Source of the DNA: Haemophilus parainfluenzae
GTDB lineage: Bacteria > Pseudomonadota > Gammaproteobacteria > Enterobacterales > Pasteurellaceae
Direction of reading: 5' to 3'
Assembly: GCA_018381425.1 (NCBI GenBank)
Contig: JAGZRY010000099.1
Location: 1 to 6,237, forward strand
Length of the DNA: 6,237 nt
Shown here: one piece after another, positions 5,412 to 6,237 of the stretch
Numbering within the stretch: position 1 is the first letter of the stretch
Layout of the letters: every line of letters begins with the position of its first letter
Notes under the pieces: generated by a model
Told to the model about the DNA's origin: nothing
Seen by the model: the letters and a program-made list of their open reading frames with translations, nothing else
The model's database searches: none
Position numbers and translations under genes: made by a program

Positions 5412-5810
5412 TTACCCCACTAAAACCGACGTCATACTGAGCGAACCGGCAATCAGATTATCATTGAAAAACGTAATTTCGTCTTGCGGTTCGCGTAACG
5501 CCATGATGTACAGCAAAGGTAAGTAATGCTCTGGCGTTGGCACAGAAAGCTTTGCTTTTTCGCCTAGCTGTTCATAATGCACCAAGGTTTCATCATCTTG
5601 TGTCGCAATCGCCTGATTGACTGTTTCACGGAAAGCAAACGCCCAATCATACCCGGCACCGATTTGCTCGATATGTTCCCAACTTATCACTCTTAGATTA
5701 TGCACAATATTGCTACTGCCGATAATCAACAGACCTTGTTCTCGTAAAGCAGCTAACTTTTTCGCCAAATGGCTACCATGCCCAATAAACAATACAGGCA
5801 TTTTTTTCAT
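5412..5810 (-). pseudogene. ygiD: Internally deleted ygiD/DODA-type extradiol dioxygenase remnant
   Basis: The frame encodes 132 residues from ATG 5810, preceded by GAGGAG at 5817-5822 six bases upstream; an upstream in-frame ATG at 5861 lacks this site and adds non-homologous residues. Residues 4-13 (MPVLFIGHGS) match the N-terminus of YgiD/4,5-DOPA dioxygenases. From residue 15 (LAKKLAALREQG) the protein matches the second half of the family: GSSNIVHNLR (His37), TPEHYLPLLY (His95), and AGSLSMTSVLVG at the end. Full-length members are about 255-275 residues, so roughly 125-130 are missing at a junction near 5766-5774, including the region holding a metal-binding histidine (the AHW motif in relatives). 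The reading frame and control signals are intact. Full-length enzymes are zinc-dependent ring-cleaving dioxygenases of the LigB fold; this version should be inactive. The family match is clear, while loss of function is inferred. Confidence 0.85.
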
Positions 5811-5839
5811 TATTTTCTCCTCAATATTTGATGGATCAG

Positions 5840-5845
5840 ATTGTA
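5840..5845 (-). promoter_or_regulatory. Putative -10 element for the ygiD remnant
   Basis: On the minus strand TACAAT lies about 30 bases before ATG 5810, five of six matches to TATAAT. No good -35 hexamer is seen 16-18 bases upstream. It overlaps TTGTAC, a possible -35 hexamer on the plus strand, so the two directions could interfere. Confidence 0.35.
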
Positions 5846-5868
5846 CGGTGTATCCAACCACTTAATAT
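5841..5868 (+). promoter_or_regulatory. Putative plus-strand promoter facing the orphan terminator
   Basis: TTGTAC (5841-5846) and TAATAT (5863-5868) are separated by 16 bases. Initiation would fall near 5875. Its only apparent target is the short interval that ends at the intrinsic terminator at 5941-5968. Confidence 0.3.
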
Positions 5869-5875
5869 GAGAAAT

Positions 5876-5968
5876 AAACAAAGAAATAGGGATTTGGTTG
5901 TAATAAGCGGGAATAAGTGGTTCAAAACCTTATGAAACGGGGCTTTACGTGATGTAGAGCCTTTTTTT
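5876..5968 (+). ncRNA. Candidate small RNA of about 90 nt ending at an intrinsic terminator
   Basis: A promoter-like element upstream and a strong terminator downstream bracket about 90 bases on the plus strand, while the genes on both sides run on the minus strand. Inside, ATAAG-(TG bulge)-GTT (5913-5922) pairs with AACCTTAT (5926-5933) across a 3-base loop, giving a first hairpin before the terminator hairpin, a common small-RNA layout. A 22-codon frame (5867-5935) crosses the interval but has no ribosome-binding site. No match to a known RNA family is recognised. Confidence 0.25.
5941..5968 (+). terminator. Strong intrinsic terminator on the plus strand
   Basis: GGCTTTAC (5941-5948) pairs with GTAGAGCC (5954-5961) as eight pairs including one T:G wobble, across loop GTGAT, and is followed by seven T residues (5962-5968). 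Read on the minus strand the wobble becomes a mismatch and no T-run follows, so it acts on the plus strand only. No plus-strand gene lies between it and the receiver gene that ends at 5083. Confidence 0.85.
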
Positions 5969-6035
5969 ATTGGGGAGGAAAAAGAAGAATAATGAAATGG
6001 GAAAAAATTTTGGGTTTTGTTTGAAATGTCAAAAT

Positions 6036-6067
6036 AGCCACTTGAAATGAGAAATTTAAAAGTGGCT
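6036..6067 (-). terminator. Inverted repeat, probable weak terminator of the S24 peptidase gene
   Basis: AGCCACTT (6036-6043) and AAGTGGCT (6060-6067) are perfect 8-base complements across a 16-base loop, starting 22 bases beyond the S24 stop. On the minus strand the hairpin is followed by ATTTTG, a short T-run. Position and polarity fit a terminator; the long loop and short T-run weaken it. It is not an uptake signal, since AAGTGGCT differs from AAGTGCGGT. Confidence 0.4.
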
Positions 6068-6089
6068 TTAAATTTTGTTTAAATGGCGT

Positions 6090-6237
6090 TTAAAAATCCC
6101 GATAGCCACGCACGACTTGCCCTATCACAATCAAGTTGTTGGCTTGTTCTGCATTGAGTTCTATTGGTGCGTATTCTGTGTTTTGGCTGATGAGTGTGAT
6201 GCCGTTGTAGGTGATTTGCACTTTCTTCACTAGCATT
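6090..6237 (-). CDS. C-terminal part of S24 family (LexA/CI-fold) peptidase or phage-type repressor (5' end outside window)
   Basis: On the minus strand the frame is open from the window edge to TAA at 6092-6090. The last 48 residues include LVKKVQITYNGITLISQNTEY, split here as LVKKVQ then ITYNGITLISQN, followed by API, and finish NNLIVIGQVVRGYRDF. This is the C-terminal beta-rich half of the S24 fold: the VKK lysine (fourth residue shown) aligns with the catalytic lysine of the Ser/Lys dyad in LexA (VKRL), followed by the SxNxxYxPI turn and the closing IGQVV strand. Such proteins are self-cleaving regulators, either LexA-like or prophage CI-like. The catalytic serine and any N-terminal DNA-binding domain lie beyond 6237, so repressor versus stand-alone peptidase cannot be decided. 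The ATG at 6236 is very probably internal. Confidence 0.8.
   Translation of the reverse strand, partial: MLVKKVQITYNGITLISQNTEYAPIELNAEQANNLIVIGQVVRGYRDF

Noticed and set aside
5811..5861. Upstream start (ATG 5861) for the ygiD remnant
   Set aside because: The extra 17 residues do not resemble the family, and the GAGGAG ribosome-binding site serves ATG 5810.
5617..5865. 82-codon plus-strand frame opposite the ygiD remnant
   Set aside because: It is antisense to sequence that matches YgiD on the minus strand.

Overview
The window looks like a chromosomal segment from a member of the Pasteurellaceae (Haemophilus/Aggregatibacter/Pasteurella type). The base composition is AT-rich, the flanking genes are ordinary gammaproteobacterial housekeeping or accessory genes, and a perfect Hin-type DNA uptake signal core (AAGTGCGGT, read on the minus strand) lies inside the first complete gene. 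The genus assignment is an inference from these signs.

Left flank (1-309): the last 35 codons of a YdbH-like protein overlap ynbE, a small outer-membrane lipoprotein gene. The two belong to the envelope lipid-transport operon known in E. coli as ydbH-ynbE-ydbL. No ydbL follows here; a 176-base AT-rich gap leads into unrelated genes.

Centre (486-5083): three tightly packed plus-strand genes, read as one operon with two 8-base start/stop overlaps. They encode (1) a complete C5-cytosine DNA methyltransferase, (2) a 725-residue protein with two GHKL ATPase modules, an N-terminal MutL/MORC-like ATPase with an S5-like domain followed by a histidine-kinase-like H-box and C-terminal kinase ATPase domain, and (3) a receiver-domain protein carrying a C-terminal domain of unknown function with the motif SPACDL. 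Methylase plus paraMORC-type ATPase neighbourhoods are known from restriction-modification contexts. The coupling to a histidine kinase/receiver pair and the lack of any recognisable nuclease or helicase make this an unusual candidate defence system. A plausible reading, which is inference, is that the methylase marks self DNA, the dual ATPase senses unmarked or altered DNA and signals by phosphotransfer, and the receiver protein switches on its C-terminal output domain. No uptake-signal core is visible inside this block, which fits horizontal acquisition.

Right flank (5084-6237): a palindrome-rich, gene-free stretch of 328 bases separates the operon from a minus-strand ygiD/DODA-type dioxygenase gene. 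That gene has lost about half of its length by an in-frame internal deletion and is probably non-functional. Upstream of it lies a plus-strand intrinsic terminator with no obvious gene to terminate, possibly ending a small RNA. The window closes with the C-terminal 48 residues of a minus-strand S24 (LexA/CI-fold) peptidase or phage-type repressor, hinting at a second accessory element to the right.
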